A stretch of 64,000 nucleotides of DNA from Leptobacterium flavescens (GCF_010671605.1 NZ_JAABOO010000003.1:62001-126000), one strand, 5' to 3'. Counted from the stretch's first letter, positions 37,172 through 47,039 are shown. Numbers and translations: made by a program. The notes: generated by a model from the sequence alone, not told the origin.

Positions 37172-37237
37172 TTTTCACTTTATTTATATTATAAGTATGA
37201 GCGAAAAACAGAAATGTTACACTTTTGCTTTGGAAGC

Positions 37238-38008
37238 TTATTTATCCTTAAACTTTGCCAGGGCTTTTCTGGTAAATTCGGAGAGTACCAGTTGTCCGGA
37301 TATTTCCGCTCTTTCGATCAGGAGTGAATCCCAGTGGTCCGTCCCTTGCCACAGCACTTTTTTCATGGCGCTTAAAGCTTCGGGATTATAGGAAGCCAGT
37401 TTTTCGGCCAGAAGATCTACTTCGTTATCCACTTCTTTTATGGTATCGAAAACTTTAGAGTACAATCCTTTTTCTTTTGCCCAATAGGCATTCTTCCATT
37501 CGTGAGCGGCCAGGCTAAGCTCGGAGAGCGCTGTTCTTCCTATTTTGTGTTCTACAGCCGGGGCAATCACAAAAGGCCCGATACCGATAGTAAATTCTGA
37601 AAGTTTAACCGATGCATTAACAGTAGCTATGCTATAGTCGCAGGCAGAAACCAGTCCGACCCCTCCTCCGACAGCCTTCCCCTGAACACGTCCGATAACA
37701 AACTTATTACAGCTGCGCATGGCGTTAATTACATTGGCAAAACCGGAGAAAAAGGCTTTCCCTTCTTCCAGGTTGGAGATGGCCACCAATTCGTTAAAAG
37801 AGGCTCCTGCACAAAAGGCTTTTTCACCTTCACTTTTAAGGATGATCACCTGAACCTCTTCCGAGGCAGAAAGCCGGTTAAATTCGCTGGCCAGTCGCTC
37901 CAATAATTCCGAAGGAAAGGAATTACTTGCCGGATGACCGAATTCTATAGTGGCTATTTTATTTTGGATACTGGTATACAGGCTTCCGTTAAGGCGAGTA
38001 GTTCCCAT
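37238..38008 (-). CDS. Enoyl-CoA hydratase/isomerase family protein
   Basis: A 256-residue crotonase-fold protein. The oxyanion-hole segment is KAFCAGASFNEL, and the second is VIGRVQGKAVGGGVGLVSACDYSIA. The two glutamates used by true enoyl-CoA hydratases are not clearly in place (FTIGIGPFVIAPAV), so it may be an isomerase or another crotonase-type lyase. It is 19 bases downstream of the MATE gene on the same strand and may be co-transcribed. Confidence 0.85.
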   Translation of the reverse strand: MGTTRLNGSLYTSIQNKIATIEFGHPASNSFPSELLERLASEFNRLSASEEVQVIILKSEGEKAFCAGASFNELVAISNLEEGKAFFSGFANVINAMRSCNKFVIGRVQGKAVGGGVGLVSACDYSIATVNASVKLSEFTIGIGPFVIAPAVEHKIGRTALSELSLAAHEWKNAYWAKEKGLYSKVFDTIKEVDNEVDLLAEKLASYNPEALSAMKKVLWQGTDHWDSLLIERAEISGQLVLSEFTRKALAKFKDK

Positions 38009-38026
38009 GCTGATTTTTTTCTAAAA

Positions 38027-39361
38027 TTAAGCTTTTTGAACTCTCGGATAAAACTTTTTTCTGAAAAGCAGCAACAGTGGTATCCCACGGAAAATAATCC
38101 AGATGGTAAAGGCTATCCAGATGGCGTAGAGTTTATAATCGAGTGCATCAAAGATCAGAAGGGTAGGAATAAAACCAATAAAGGTAGCAAAGAGCAATAC
38201 ATTACGGAGGGCCTTCATTTCGCCAAGACCCTTGAACATCCCGTCAAAAATAAAGGTAACGGCACAGAAAGGCTGCATGGCCAGGACGATCCAGAAAACC
38301 GTATAGAATTTACTGAGGACCATAGGCTCTTTGGTAAAGAGCTTTCCGATCGGATAATAAAGCATTCCTCCGATAAGCGCCAGCACAATTCCAACGGTGA
38401 ATCCGTATTTGGTGAGCTTTTTACTTAGCTTAATAAGGGTAGAATAATCCCTGGCTCCTAAAAGCCTTCCGGAGATAATATTTCCGGCACTGGCAAAACC
38501 GTCGACAAAAAAGGCTCCGAAAAACCAAAGATTGATCGCAATGGTATAAGCTGCTATATGCTCTTTTCCATAGGCAGTGGCAAATGAACTTCCGAAATAG
38601 AGCGCAATGTTCAGTGCCAGGGTCCTGACAAAGAGGTTCAGGATCATGGTGATAAGCCGCCCGATCTCTTTGTTAAATGGAAAAGTGAGCTGTAAGCTGA
38701 TACTGGTCTTTTTAAGGAGCAGGATCAAAGAAAGTATAGCCATGACTATCTGTGCAATGATACTGGCATAGGCAGCACCCTCAATATTCAGGGCCGGGAT
38801 CATTCCCTCAACCCCATATACAAGAATATAGTCCAAGACAATATTGGTAACCGCTCCGATAATAGCAACGATCATGGGGTAAAACGTATTCTGCAGCCCC
38901 CGAAACACACCAAAAACGGCAAAAGTAAAAAGGGTAAGAGGAAAACCGAATACTCTTATCTTATAATAAATGATACTGTACTCCAGGATCAGACCCGAAG
39001 CGTTGTACAGTTTAAAGATCTGTTCGGAAAAGGGATAAGTTACGATGATGATCAGAACACTGAGGCCTGTAATAATGGCAATGGCCTGGGCGGGTAAATT
39101 CTTTACTTCGTGAAGCTTGTTGGCTCCGAGGTATTGAGATACAATAGCCGATATAGCACTCCTGGTCTGCCCCAGCACCCAAATAAGCATAGAGATAAAA
39201 GCACCTACGATACCCACTGCAGCTAGAGATTCGGTAGCATTTACCTGAATGTTCCCAACAATGGCCGTATCTGTTATAGAAAGAATAGGCTCGGCAATTC
39301 CTGCGATCAAAGCCGGAATAGCGAGCTTATTTATTCTTTTAAAGGAGATCTTATCTTTCAA
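38027..39361 (-). CDS. MATE family efflux transporter
   Basis: 444 residues with about twelve membrane helices, characteristic of the DinF-like MATE branch (KLAIPALIAGIAEPILSITDTAIVG at the start). Such proteins export drugs or metabolites using sodium or proton gradients. The substrate is unknown. The start codon overlaps the stop of the upstream GNAT gene by four bases. Confidence 0.9.
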   Translation of the reverse strand: MKDKISFKRINKLAIPALIAGIAEPILSITDTAIVGNIQVNATESLAAVGIVGAFISMLIWVLGQTRSAISAIVSQYLGANKLHEVKNLPAQAIAIITGLSVLIIIVTYPFSEQIFKLYNASGLILEYSIIYYKIRVFGFPLTLFTFAVFGVFRGLQNTFYPMIVAIIGAVTNIVLDYILVYGVEGMIPALNIEGAAYASIIAQIVMAILSLILLLKKTSISLQLTFPFNKEIGRLITMILNLFVRTLALNIALYFGSSFATAYGKEHIAAYTIAINLWFFGAFFVDGFASAGNIISGRLLGARDYSTLIKLSKKLTKYGFTVGIVLALIGGMLYYPIGKLFTKEPMVLSKFYTVFWIVLAMQPFCAVTFIFDGMFKGLGEMKALRNVLLFATFIGFIPTLLIFDALDYKLYAIWIAFTIWIIFRGIPLLLLFRKKFYPRVQKA

Positions 39362-39864
39362 ATTAAAACGTACTCATAACAATAAAACGGATATTCACTT
39401 TGCTCGGGAAGAGCTATATTCTCCAGGCGTTTATATCCGCGCACTTCATAAAATTTCTGGTTCCTGGGATTCTGGCTAAAGGTATCCAATCGCAGCGAAA
39501 CAAATTTGTTCATTCTTGCATAATTTTCTGCATAATCCATTAGTTTCTGTGCAAGTCCTTTGCCTTGTTCTCCCGGGTCTACCGCCAGCCGGTGAACGTA
39601 TATATTGTTCTTGTTGGGAGTTAACCAACGTACCGGTTTATATACTTCGTCCATATAAGTCGAAATAACTATACAACCAATTACTTTATTTTTTGATTCG
39701 AGTACATAAAGCTCTTTTCTGCTGACATCCAGTTTAAAAGATTCACGGGACGGATAATCATCAGTCCACTGTGCAATACCGTTTGTCCGCATATGCAGAT
39801 TACAAGCCCGGGTTACTTTTAAAACCCTTTCTATATCGTTTTCTGAAGCCAGGCGAATATTCAT
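39358..39864 (-). CDS. GNAT family N-acetyltransferase
   Basis: 168 residues from the ATG at 39864 (MNIRLASENDIERVLKV); the open frame extends 72 codons upstream but crosses the divergent uspA start, so it is not used. The acetyl-CoA motif is VHRLAVDPGEQGKGLAQKLM (motif A, with QGKGLA), then LDTFSQNPRNQKFYEVRGYKR. The acceptor is unknown. It forms a two-gene unit with the MATE transporter. Confidence 0.88.
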   Translation of the reverse strand: MNIRLASENDIERVLKVTRACNLHMRTNGIAQWTDDYPSRESFKLDVSRKELYVLESKNKVIGCIVISTYMDEVYKPVRWLTPNKNNIYVHRLAVDPGEQGKGLAQKLMDYAENYARMNKFVSLRLDTFSQNPRNQKFYEVRGYKRLENIALPEQSEYPFYCYEYVLI

Positions 39865-39919
39865 TCTTTTATTGCTACTTTTTTGTGTATTTTTAAAGCC
39901 GTAAAAATAAGAAAGACCG

Positions 39920-40708
39920 ATGAAAAACATTCTAGTCCCTATAGCGGCCTCCACAAATGTGGAAAGTACTTTACAATACGCAATCGATTTTGCCGAGCAT
40001 TTTAAGGCCAAAGTATATGTACTCGGGGATTTTAATGTGGTTTCACGGGCAGGAAGTATTATACGAATAGACGAGATCATAGAAAGAGAAACAAAGGCTC
40101 ACGTAAATGAGATCGTTTCCGGAGTGGATCGAAAAAAGGTGGAGGTTGCCACGGTAACCGCCAAAGGAAACCTTCAGGATATACTGGAAGATGTTTCAAA
40201 CGAACTCAATATAGATCTGGTTATGATAGAATCTAATAATGCCATTGCCAGTGATGTTTTTCTCGACAATATTTCCGGGGGAATTATTAAACAAATGGAG
40301 ATCCCTACCTTAATTGTTCCTCATGGTTATGAATTTTCTGCACCCAGGACCATTCTCACAGCGTTTAAATCGGGTATCCTGAAAAGAAAAAAGGTTTTAA
40401 GACCGTTAAGATCGGTAGTGGAGACCTTTAAAGCAAAGGTTAATCTTCTTCTGGTAAAAACACCGAAGTTTAAAGAGGAAGATCTTGTGGTTAACCCGAA
40501 ATTACAGGCTATGGGTGAACTTACAACTACAGAGAACGCCACTACTTTCCAGGGGGTTCTGGAACACTTTCAAAGTAGCAAACCGGACATGTTATGTGTT
40601 TTTAGAAGAAAAAGAGGATTTTTTGTAAAACTTTGGGAGAAAAATGTAATTTTGAAAAAAGAATTCCACTGTAATATTCCAGTTCTGGTTCTCATTGGAA
40701 AAATGTAA
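39920..40708 (+). CDS. Universal stress protein family, two-domain
   Basis: 262 residues. The N-terminal UspA domain starts MKNILVPIAASTNVESTLQYAIDFA and is clear; it ends IPTLIVPHG (about residue 136). The C-terminal half resembles a degenerate second Usp domain, ending IPVLVLIGKM. The ATP-binding G2xG9G(S/T) motif is not evident in either half, so it is probably of the non-ATP-binding kind. A tRNA-Ala gene follows 5 bases later on the same strand. Confidence 0.88.
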   Translation: MKNILVPIAASTNVESTLQYAIDFAEHFKAKVYVLGDFNVVSRAGSIIRIDEIIERETKAHVNEIVSGVDRKKVEVATVTAKGNLQDILEDVSNELNIDLVMIESNNAIASDVFLDNISGGIIKQMEIPTLIVPHGYEFSAPRTILTAFKSGILKRKKVLRPLRSVVETFKAKVNLLLVKTPKFKEEDLVVNPKLQAMGELTTTENATTFQGVLEHFQSSKPDMLCVFRRKRGFFVKLWEKNVILKKEFHCNIPVLVLIGKM

Positions 40709-40713
40709 TAAAA

Positions 40714-40790
40714 GGGGCATTAGCTCAGCTGGCTAGAGCGCTACGCTGGCAGCGTAGAGGTCATCGGTTCGACTCCGATATGCTCCACCA
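40714..40790 (+). tRNA. tRNA-Ala (anticodon GGC)
   Basis: A 77-base cloverleaf. The acceptor stem GGGGCAT pairs with ATGCTCC, the D arm contains AGCTCAGCTGGCTAGAGC, the anticodon loop is CTGGCAG (GGC, alanine), and the T arm is ATCGGTTCGACTCCGAT. The CCA end is encoded. It lies directly after uspA and is closed by a strong terminator. Confidence 0.98.
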
Positions 40791-40800
40791 AACCCTTTTA

Positions 40801-40830
40801 AACACCCGGTTTTTGACCGGGTGTTTTTTT
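40801..40830 (+). terminator. Intrinsic terminator after tRNA-Ala
   Basis: A perfect ten-base stem AACACCCGGT / ACCGGGTGTT with a TTTTG loop, followed by seven T. Confidence 0.95.
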
Positions 40831-41042
40831 ATCCCGATATAAAGATCTGAGACTACTTTTTTGATTTTGAATACCTTACGAAACGTATTTAAAACTCCTG
40901 TATTTTGACGTTGGTCTTATAATTTTTTAACTTCACTGTTTCTATCGGAGACAAAAGAGTAAAAATATCCTCCAAAGGGTAGGGTATCGAACCCTGTTAA
41001 GGATTATAATTATAGCTAACAAACAAACCAAACAAAGTAAAA

Positions 41043-41789
41043 ATGAGAAACACATTACTATGCACCGTATTTCTGCTGGTGGGGGCTTTCTGCCTGAATG
41101 CCCAGAATCCTACGGGCAGATTTACACCTCAGGCGGCTACCGCATTTACCGAAGACCTTAGAACAATTGAGCAGATCAAGAGAGTAGTAGGTCAGGCAGG
41201 ATCCGGAATAGACAGATTTAATGAACTTGGAGTTACCGGAACTGCATATTTGTACGAAGACTTTAAGCCGGGGAATATCTTTTTTAATGATAAGGACAAG
41301 GGAAGATTTATGCTTCGTTATAATATTTATGCTGAGGAATTCGAAACCCTGGAAGATGACGGATCTAACAGTATCGTCTTAAAAACAAGCGAGGTAAGCC
41401 TTGTAATGGACGGAATGAAATATATCTTTAAATACTATCTGAACGACGATCGAAAGGAATTCGGATATTTTCAGATAGTTGAGGAACTGGGAAGGATTAC
41501 CCTTCTTAGAAAATACCGCAAAGTGGTTCAGGAAGGGAAAAAGGCCATTACCAGTTTCGATGTAACCAGGCCCAACAGATTGGTGGATCTTGATAATTAT
41601 TTTATAATGATAGATAATAATGAGATCTATCTTACCAAGCTGACAAATTCCAAACTGGCAGCTGTCTTTAAGGAGCTTGGTGTAAAACTGAAGCCATACC
41701 TGAAAGATAACAAACTGAACGTAAAAAATCAGGAGGATTTTTTAAAAGCGTTAAAATACGCTAATGATCAATTAGGTGAAAAGCAATGA
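41043..41789 (+). CDS. Secreted protein of unknown function, tandem paralogue 1
   Basis: 248 residues with a type I signal peptide (LLCTVFLLVGAFCLNAQ). It shares about 160 aligned residues with the next gene (42010): GTAYLYEDFKPGNIFFN, EEFETLEDDGSNSIVLKTSEV, KYIFKYYLNDDRKEFGYFQ, AITSFDVTRPNRLVD. I do not recognise the family; the repeated beta-rich motifs suggest an extracytoplasmic beta fold. It has its own terminator, so each copy seems to be a separate transcription unit. Confidence 0.8.
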   Translation: MRNTLLCTVFLLVGAFCLNAQNPTGRFTPQAATAFTEDLRTIEQIKRVVGQAGSGIDRFNELGVTGTAYLYEDFKPGNIFFNDKDKGRFMLRYNIYAEEFETLEDDGSNSIVLKTSEVSLVMDGMKYIFKYYLNDDRKEFGYFQIVEELGRITLLRKYRKVVQEGKKAITSFDVTRPNRLVDLDNYFIMIDNNEIYLTKLTNSKLAAVFKELGVKLKPYLKDNKLNVKNQEDFLKALKYANDQLGEKQ

Positions 41790-41813
41790 TCTTTAGAGAA
41801 TATCTTTTCGTGG

Positions 41814-41847
41814 AATTGCCTGACTTTTTAGTCAGGCAATTTTTTTT
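41814..41847 (+). terminator. Intrinsic terminator after paralogue 1
   Basis: A perfect 12-base stem AATTGCCTGACT / AGTCAGGCAATT with a four-T loop, followed by T. Confidence 0.95.
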
Positions 41848-41940
41848 GATCTCATTTTAAGGATCCAAGACAATTATATTCGTTTTCAGGGAGTTAATGG
41901 TCCTTTTTTACGCTTCGGTAATTTTGATTGTAGTCCGATA

Positions 41941-41957
41941 TTTGTTAATTTAACAAA
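41941..41957 (+). promoter_or_regulatory. 17-base palindrome upstream of paralogue 2
   Basis: TTTGTTAATTTAACAAA is a perfect dyad about one central base, 53 bases before the start codon of the gene at 42010. A -7 box candidate TAATTTTG sits just upstream at 41919-41926. A regulator binding site is plausible. Confidence 0.5.
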
Positions 41958-42009
41958 CTCTTACAGCAGTAAGCAGAAAATATCGATAATCTCTAACTAA
42001 TTCACGAAC

Positions 42010-42771
42010 ATGAAAAAAACGATTTTTTTAACCGCTATTCTAGGCTTGTTTAGCCTTGTGGCACTTGCACAGGCACCTACTCCGGGGCCTTTGGGAAAAT
42101 ATTCGGCACAGGACCCCACCCTGTTTACAGAAGGTAACAGACTTACACAATATATTAAGGAAAACATTATTGATAAGGCAGATCCATCCGCCCAACGCTT
42201 TCAACTCAGCACCCGCTTTATCGGGACGGCTTATATGGAAGAAGATTTTAAACCGGGGAATATCTATTTTAACAATGAGGACAAGGGCGCTTATATGTTG
42301 AGGTATAATATCTTTTCGGAAGAATTCGAGACTCTGGAAGCAGACGGATCCAATAGTATTGTTCTCAAGACCAGTGAGGTAAAGGTGAATATGGATGGAA
42401 AGAACTATATCTTTAAATATTACCTGAATAATGACCGCAAAGAATTTGGTTATTTCCAGGTGATCAAGGAATACGGGACCATTACCTTATTAAGGAAATA
42501 CAGAAAGCTGGTACAGGAAGGAAAAAGAGCCATTACCAGTTTCGATGTAACCAGGCCTAATCGTTTGGTAGACCGGGAAGATTATTTTATAATGATCAAC
42601 GACAATGAGATCTTCCAGATCAAGGAATCCAACAACAAATTGTCGAGAGCCTTTAAATCACGAGGCGTAAATCTGAAACCATACCTGAAGGAAAACGAGC
42701 TTAACGTAAGGAATGAAGAAGATCTTCTAAAAGCACTGTCCTATGTGAATGGCCAGATAAAAGTAGACTAA
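42010..42771 (+). CDS. Secreted protein of unknown function, tandem paralogue 2
   Basis: 253 residues with a signal peptide (AILGLFSLVALAQ). It shows the same conserved segments as paralogue 1 (EDFKPGNIYFN, EEFETLEADGSNSIVLKTSEV, ITSFDVTRPNRLVD, GVNLKPYL). Charged positions differ in the N-terminal 70 residues, so the copies have diverged there. No known domain recognised. A palindrome and a -7 box lie upstream, and a terminator follows. Confidence 0.8.
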   Translation: MKKTIFLTAILGLFSLVALAQAPTPGPLGKYSAQDPTLFTEGNRLTQYIKENIIDKADPSAQRFQLSTRFIGTAYMEEDFKPGNIYFNNEDKGAYMLRYNIFSEEFETLEADGSNSIVLKTSEVKVNMDGKNYIFKYYLNNDRKEFGYFQVIKEYGTITLLRKYRKLVQEGKRAITSFDVTRPNRLVDREDYFIMINDNEIFQIKESNNKLSRAFKSRGVNLKPYLKENELNVRNEEDLLKALSYVNGQIKVD

Positions 42772-42792
42772 AACACATATTCCAAATATAAG

Positions 42793-42820
42793 ATACCCGG
42801 CTTTTCAGTCGGGTATTTTT
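42793..42820 (+). terminator. Terminator after paralogue 2
   Basis: ATACCCGGC / GTCGGGTAT (one G-T pair) with a six-base loop, followed by TTTTT. It abuts the convergent addB stop. Confidence 0.85.
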
Positions 42821-45596
42821 ATGCGATCTCTTTTTCGGTGATGGGGATCCCGGGATCGAAGATCTCCAGGATGAGCTTTTTTAATTCGGCAAGGAATTGT
42901 TCCCTTATCTCCTCGCCTATGGTCGAGTCTTTTTTGGCATAGGCCCCGGCTTTGTCTTTTTTGGAGAACCTCAGAAAACCGCTTTGGGTATTTTTAAATG
43001 AAATGATGCCTGCTTCGACAATCCGGTCCTTAATCGCGGCTTCGTCAAACATGCAGGTGTAGGCCAGTACCTGAAAAGCTTTGCTGAATTTATAATCGGA
43101 AGTGAGGTCTTCCCAGTTTACGATCTCCACATCTCCCTGATTTACCTTTCCGGTCTTATAATCTATAATCCGTACCGATCCGTTCCTTTGATCTACCCGG
43201 TCTACTTTTCCCTTCAGATAGACAGGGAAGCCTAACTCGGGAATATGAATGGCTTTTTTGAGATTGCTTTCGATAAACAGTATTCTTATCTCCGCTCCTT
43301 TTCTGAGATCTTCCTTTTCCTGCTGAAGGAACTTCTCGACGTATTTGAGAGCAATATTAAATATGATCAGGTTCTTCCCCCGGGAAAAATCGCCGCTTTT
43401 GTATACTTTTCTGAATTCCCGGGCGATCAGTTCTTCCGCTCCGGATTCCATTTCTTCAATAAGTTCAGTACTCAACAGTTTTCCCTCATGAGGTTTGTAG
43501 AGGATCTCCAGTGTATTGTGGACCACCGTTCCCAGTGTATTTGCCGCAATGGTCTCTTCTACCTCTGCGGTGTCCTTAATACCCAATACACTCTGATGAT
43601 AAAAATCCAGAGGATTCCTGATATAATTGGTCAGTGAGGTAGGGGAAAATCCTTTTTCGGCTATTCTTTTCAATTCCTCTATAACAGTTGCGGTCTTTGT
43701 AAGCTGAACTACCGATCTTTTCTGCACCGGAACCACAGGACTTGCAATAATTTCCTTTATGGAATGTAAAGGATGGGAGTTCATGCTCAATTGAAGGAGG
43801 AACCGGCTTTTTTCACTTCCCTCCAGAACATCGGGTTCCGTGTTATAAAGAATATAGATATTCCTCGCCCGTTGCAAAAGCCTGTAAAAGTGATAGGTAT
43901 ATATGGCGTCCTTTTCCTTATAGGTAGGAAGCCCGAAGGCGTGTTTAATATCAAACGGGATAAAGGAGCCGTCACTTTTACCCGATGGAAGGATCCCTTC
44001 GTTTACCGAAGAGATGATAACGGTCTCAAAATCCAGGTTTCTGCTTTCCAATACTCCCATTAACTGGAGGCCTTCCAGGGGTTCTCCCTGAAAATCCACA
44101 CTTTCCTTAAGCAATAACTCCTTGTAGATGCTTTTTAAGGCTTTGAGGTGGGCGATAGAGCTGTAGGCAGTATTGAGAGCGTCTATCTGATTGAAAAGCT
44201 CGTAAAAGCGATATAAGTATTCCAGATAGAGCGGGTTTTTGTCCTGATCACTGGAATAGACCTCCCTGAGCTCCAGAACGAGGTCCAGGCAGTTTTTAAT
44301 GATCTGCCCGGCTTCGGTCTCTTCTGCATAGAAGAAGCATTTGGAGATAATGGGATTCAGTTCCTGAGGAATGTACTTCTCCAGAAACTGCGGTCCTATA
44401 TAAGCGATGTTTTCACTTTGTATTTTCTGAATAATAAAAGTCGCATAATCATTGTTACCTTTCTTAAAGAGGATCCTTGCAGAAGGGTGAGACAGAAAAT
44501 CGATAAAGGGTTTATGATACCAACCTTTGGACGACCTTGCCTCGTTTACCTCAAAAAGGATATTAAAAAAGGAAGCTATCGGACTGAGGTTTAAAGGAAA
44601 CCCACTGGTAATGTTTACTGATGTAATTCCCGGAGGGATAGAATTTATTACCGGGGGAAGAAGGTGTTCGTTTCCAAGTACTACAGCTGTATTGGAGAGG
44701 CCCGATCCGTTAGTTTCCAGTTTTTGCAGCAGTCCGCCAATGTATTTGGCCTGCCCTATGTTCTTGGGGATCCCGATAATTTCTATGTTCTTTTCCTCTC
44801 CGAAGTGACCTGATATATTTTTAAACGGATGTTTTTCAAAGTATTTCCAGGAATTCCTGTATTTCCTGATAAAGAGGCCGGCGTCGTGTTCCGGATCTTC
44901 AAGGAAGGCGGCATCAATATCCCAGTAGACCTCCGAATCCGTACTGTGTAAAAACTCCTGTATAATTGTAGACTCGGCAGTGTTCAGGGCATTGAAACCT
45001 ACGAAAATGTGTTTTTTAGATTCGTTTGATTGAAGGTAGTGCTCCAGGTTTTCGACAGCTTCTCTGTAAATAAGCCCCTGGTACCCTATCTGCTTTTGCA
45101 GCAGTCGTTCTCTAAAGGAATGATAGTAGTCTTTCAGGTTATTCCAGAATTTGATATAGTTTTTCTGGATAGTGGTCTTGTGCTCCTGGAGATACCAGTG
45201 ATTGAGTTCTTTTACCGAAGACAGATAGGAAAAGATCCCGTCGGGAGGGATAAGGTACCTGTCTATTTCATTAAAATCCTGCAGGGCGGTGGTTGCCCAT
45301 TTGGAAAAGACATAGAATTCGTCTTTCTCTTCTTCCGGGTTGATCTCCAGATACGCCTGATAGAACTCAAATAACAATACGGTATTCTGGACCAGCCTGA
45401 CTCCGGAAAGCTCCTGGACAAAATCTTCAATACTGTAAAGAGTGGGGCCGAAAACGGTTTTCTTATTTTTCTTCAGCAACTCGTTCCTCAGGAAAGTACA
45501 GGCCCTTTTACTGGGAAGCACAAAAACGCATTCGTCCAGCTGTACGGGAGTGTCCAGAACTTCCTCGGCCACTTCTTGTATAAAAGATTTTATCAT
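42819..45596 (-). CDS. addB: AddB-like helicase-nuclease subunit, PD-(D/E)XK nuclease
   Basis: 925 residues. The N-terminus (MIKSFIQEVAEEVLDTPV, DECVFVLPSKRACTFLRNELL) fits AddB subunits of the AddAB double-strand break complex. The C-terminal nuclease domain shows KGKVDRVDQRNGSVRIIDYKTGK, with Asp and DYK as the metal and catalytic residues, and TLGTVVHNTLE before it. No Walker motif is evident in the N-terminal helicase-like domain, consistent with an inactive helicase. The partner addA lies 2.8 kb away on the same strand, separated by ompA and kbl. Confidence 0.85.
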   Translation of the reverse strand: MIKSFIQEVAEEVLDTPVQLDECVFVLPSKRACTFLRNELLKKNKKTVFGPTLYSIEDFVQELSGVRLVQNTVLLFEFYQAYLEINPEEEKDEFYVFSKWATTALQDFNEIDRYLIPPDGIFSYLSSVKELNHWYLQEHKTTIQKNYIKFWNNLKDYYHSFRERLLQKQIGYQGLIYREAVENLEHYLQSNESKKHIFVGFNALNTAESTIIQEFLHSTDSEVYWDIDAAFLEDPEHDAGLFIRKYRNSWKYFEKHPFKNISGHFGEEKNIEIIGIPKNIGQAKYIGGLLQKLETNGSGLSNTAVVLGNEHLLPPVINSIPPGITSVNITSGFPLNLSPIASFFNILFEVNEARSSKGWYHKPFIDFLSHPSARILFKKGNNDYATFIIQKIQSENIAYIGPQFLEKYIPQELNPIISKCFFYAEETEAGQIIKNCLDLVLELREVYSSDQDKNPLYLEYLYRFYELFNQIDALNTAYSSIAHLKALKSIYKELLLKESVDFQGEPLEGLQLMGVLESRNLDFETVIISSVNEGILPSGKSDGSFIPFDIKHAFGLPTYKEKDAIYTYHFYRLLQRARNIYILYNTEPDVLEGSEKSRFLLQLSMNSHPLHSIKEIIASPVVPVQKRSVVQLTKTATVIEELKRIAEKGFSPTSLTNYIRNPLDFYHQSVLGIKDTAEVEETIAANTLGTVVHNTLEILYKPHEGKLLSTELIEEMESGAEELIAREFRKVYKSGDFSRGKNLIIFNIALKYVEKFLQQEKEDLRKGAEIRILFIESNLKKAIHIPELGFPVYLKGKVDRVDQRNGSVRIIDYKTGKVNQGDVEIVNWEDLTSDYKFSKAFQVLAYTCMFDEAAIKDRIVEAGIISFKNTQSGFLRFSKKDKAGAYAKKDSTIGEEIREQFLAELKKLILEIFDPGIPITEKEIA

Positions 45597-45609
45597 GATG
45601 ATAAAAATA

Positions 45610-45639
45610 AAAAACGCTCCGGATTTCCGGAGCGTTTTT
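45610..45639 (-). terminator. Intrinsic terminator after ompA
   Basis: A 13-base stem AAAAACGCTCCGG / CCGGAGCGTTTTT with an ATTT loop; T runs on both strands make it bidirectional. It closes the minus-strand ompA gene 33 bases after its stop. Confidence 0.95.
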
Positions 45640-45671
45640 CTATTTATTAATAAAACTTAAAGTCCTATTTC

Positions 45672-47039
45672 TTATTTTACTAAGTTGATCTCAACTCTTC
45701 TGTTTTGAGCTCTACCAGCTCTGGTTCTGTTAGAAGCGATCGGCTTAGACTCACCGTAACCAGCAGCAGTTAATCTGCTTGAAGAAACTCCATTGCTAGT
45801 TAAGTAATCTTTAACTGCATTAGCTCTTGATTCAGAAAGAGTTTGGTTTAGTTTTTCACTACCAACGCTGTCTGTGTGACCTTCTACAGTAAATTTAGCA
45901 TTTGGATACTCATTTAAGATCTTGATGATGTCTCCAAGTACGCTTTCAGACTCAGTCTTGATAGAAGACTTACCTGTATCGAATAAGATAGTTTTAGCGT
46001 AATCGTTAAGTTGCTTCTGAACTTCGTCAGTTACTTCAGGACATCCGTTGTTAGCAACAGGTCCAGCAACATCAGGACACTGATCATCTTTGTCTAGAAC
46101 ACCGTCGTTATCTCTGTCTGGCCATGGGCATCCTCTGTTAGCCTGAGGACCAGCTTCGTTTGGACAAGCGTCATCTTTGTCAGCAATTCCGTCACCGTCA
46201 GAATCAGGACATCCTCTTAAGCTAGCGATTCCAGCTACAGATGGACAAGCATCATCTTTATCAGCGATACCGTCACCGTCAGAATCAGGACATCCGTTTA
46301 ATTCAGCAGGACCAGCTTCGTTTGGACAAGAATCCTTGCTATCTTCGATACCGTCACCGTCAGAGTCAGGACATCCGTTGAATTCAGGAAGACCTGCTAC
46401 TTCTGGACAAGCATCATCTTTGTCGTAAATACCATCTCCGTCAGTATCTCTACCTCCGAATTTGATAGATACTCCAGCAAAGTGTTGGAAGTGAGGAACT
46501 GGAAGTCCGTCATCTTCAAATACGTGCTTATAAGTAGACTGTAATGTTACACCTACGTTCTCGTTAAACCAGTAATTGAATCCAACACCACCGTTTAAGG
46601 TACCGTTTCCTAAGTCATCAATCCAGGTATAACCTCCACCTACTTCTAAGAATGGATCAAAGTTCCCTAATTTCAAAAACTCATTAAGGTTGTATTTGAT
46701 CACCGCGTCAGCAGAGTAGTAAGAGAAATCATCTACTTCAGTATCTCCAAAATCAGATATTTGGTTTAAGCTTCCTCGAACGCCAACAGAGAACCCGTCA
46801 CCTACGTATCTAGATACGGAAACTGCTGATATGGAAGGAAGAATATTCCAGTGATCATTGGCATTAAAAAATTCGTCAAACCATCTTCCTTGACCTGGCT
46901 GATTTGTAGGATATACGTCAACAGCGTTTATACCGAAACTTACCAACCAAGGGTTATTTTGGTCTTGCGCTTGCACATTGCTAAGTCCTACAAAAAGTAA
47001 CACAGCAACTAAAATTTTGCTAAGATGTTTCATGTTCAA
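45672..47039 (-). CDS. OmpA family outer membrane protein with thrombospondin type 3 repeats
   Basis: 455 residues. A signal peptide ([16 protein letters not shown]) is followed by an N-terminal beta-barrel (about residues 25-195), then five calcium-binding thrombospondin type 3 repeats (DxDGDGIxDKDDACP, about residues 199-335), and a C-terminal OmpA domain (about 340-455) with [23 protein letters not shown], which binds peptidoglycan. It is highly expressed in relatives. A strong promoter lies upstream at 47069-47099. Confidence 0.95.
   Translation of the reverse strand: MNMKHLSKILVAVLLFVGLSNVQAQDQNNPWLVSFGINAVDVYPTNQPGQGRWFDEFFNANDHWNILPSISAVSVSRYVGDGFSVGVRGSLNQISDFGDTEVDDFSYYSADAVIKYNLNEFLKLGNFDPFLEVGGGYTWIDDLGNGTLNGGVGFNYWFNENVGVTLQSTYKHVFEDDGLPVPHFQHFAGVSIKFGGRDTDGDGIYDKDDACPEVAGLPEFNGCPDSDGDGIEDSKDSCPNEAGPAELNGCPDSDGDGIADKDDACPSVAGIASLRGCPDSDGDGIADKDDACPNEAGPQANRGCPWPDRDNDGVLDKDDQCPDVAGPVANNGCPEVTDEVQKQLNDYAKTILFDTGKSSIKTESESVLGDIIKILNEYPNAKFTVEGHTDSVGSEKLNQTLSESRANAVKDYLTSNGVSSSRLTAAGYGESKPIASNRTRAGRAQNRRVEINLVK

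Noticed and set aside
39865-40080. 72-residue extension of the GNAT acetyltransferase
   Set aside because: It runs across the divergent uspA start and has no domain-like features; the ATG at 39864 is the family start.
46177-46428. Plus-strand 83-residue frame with repeated SGHP motifs
   Set aside because: It is a mirror of the thrombospondin repeats of the ompA gene on the other strand.
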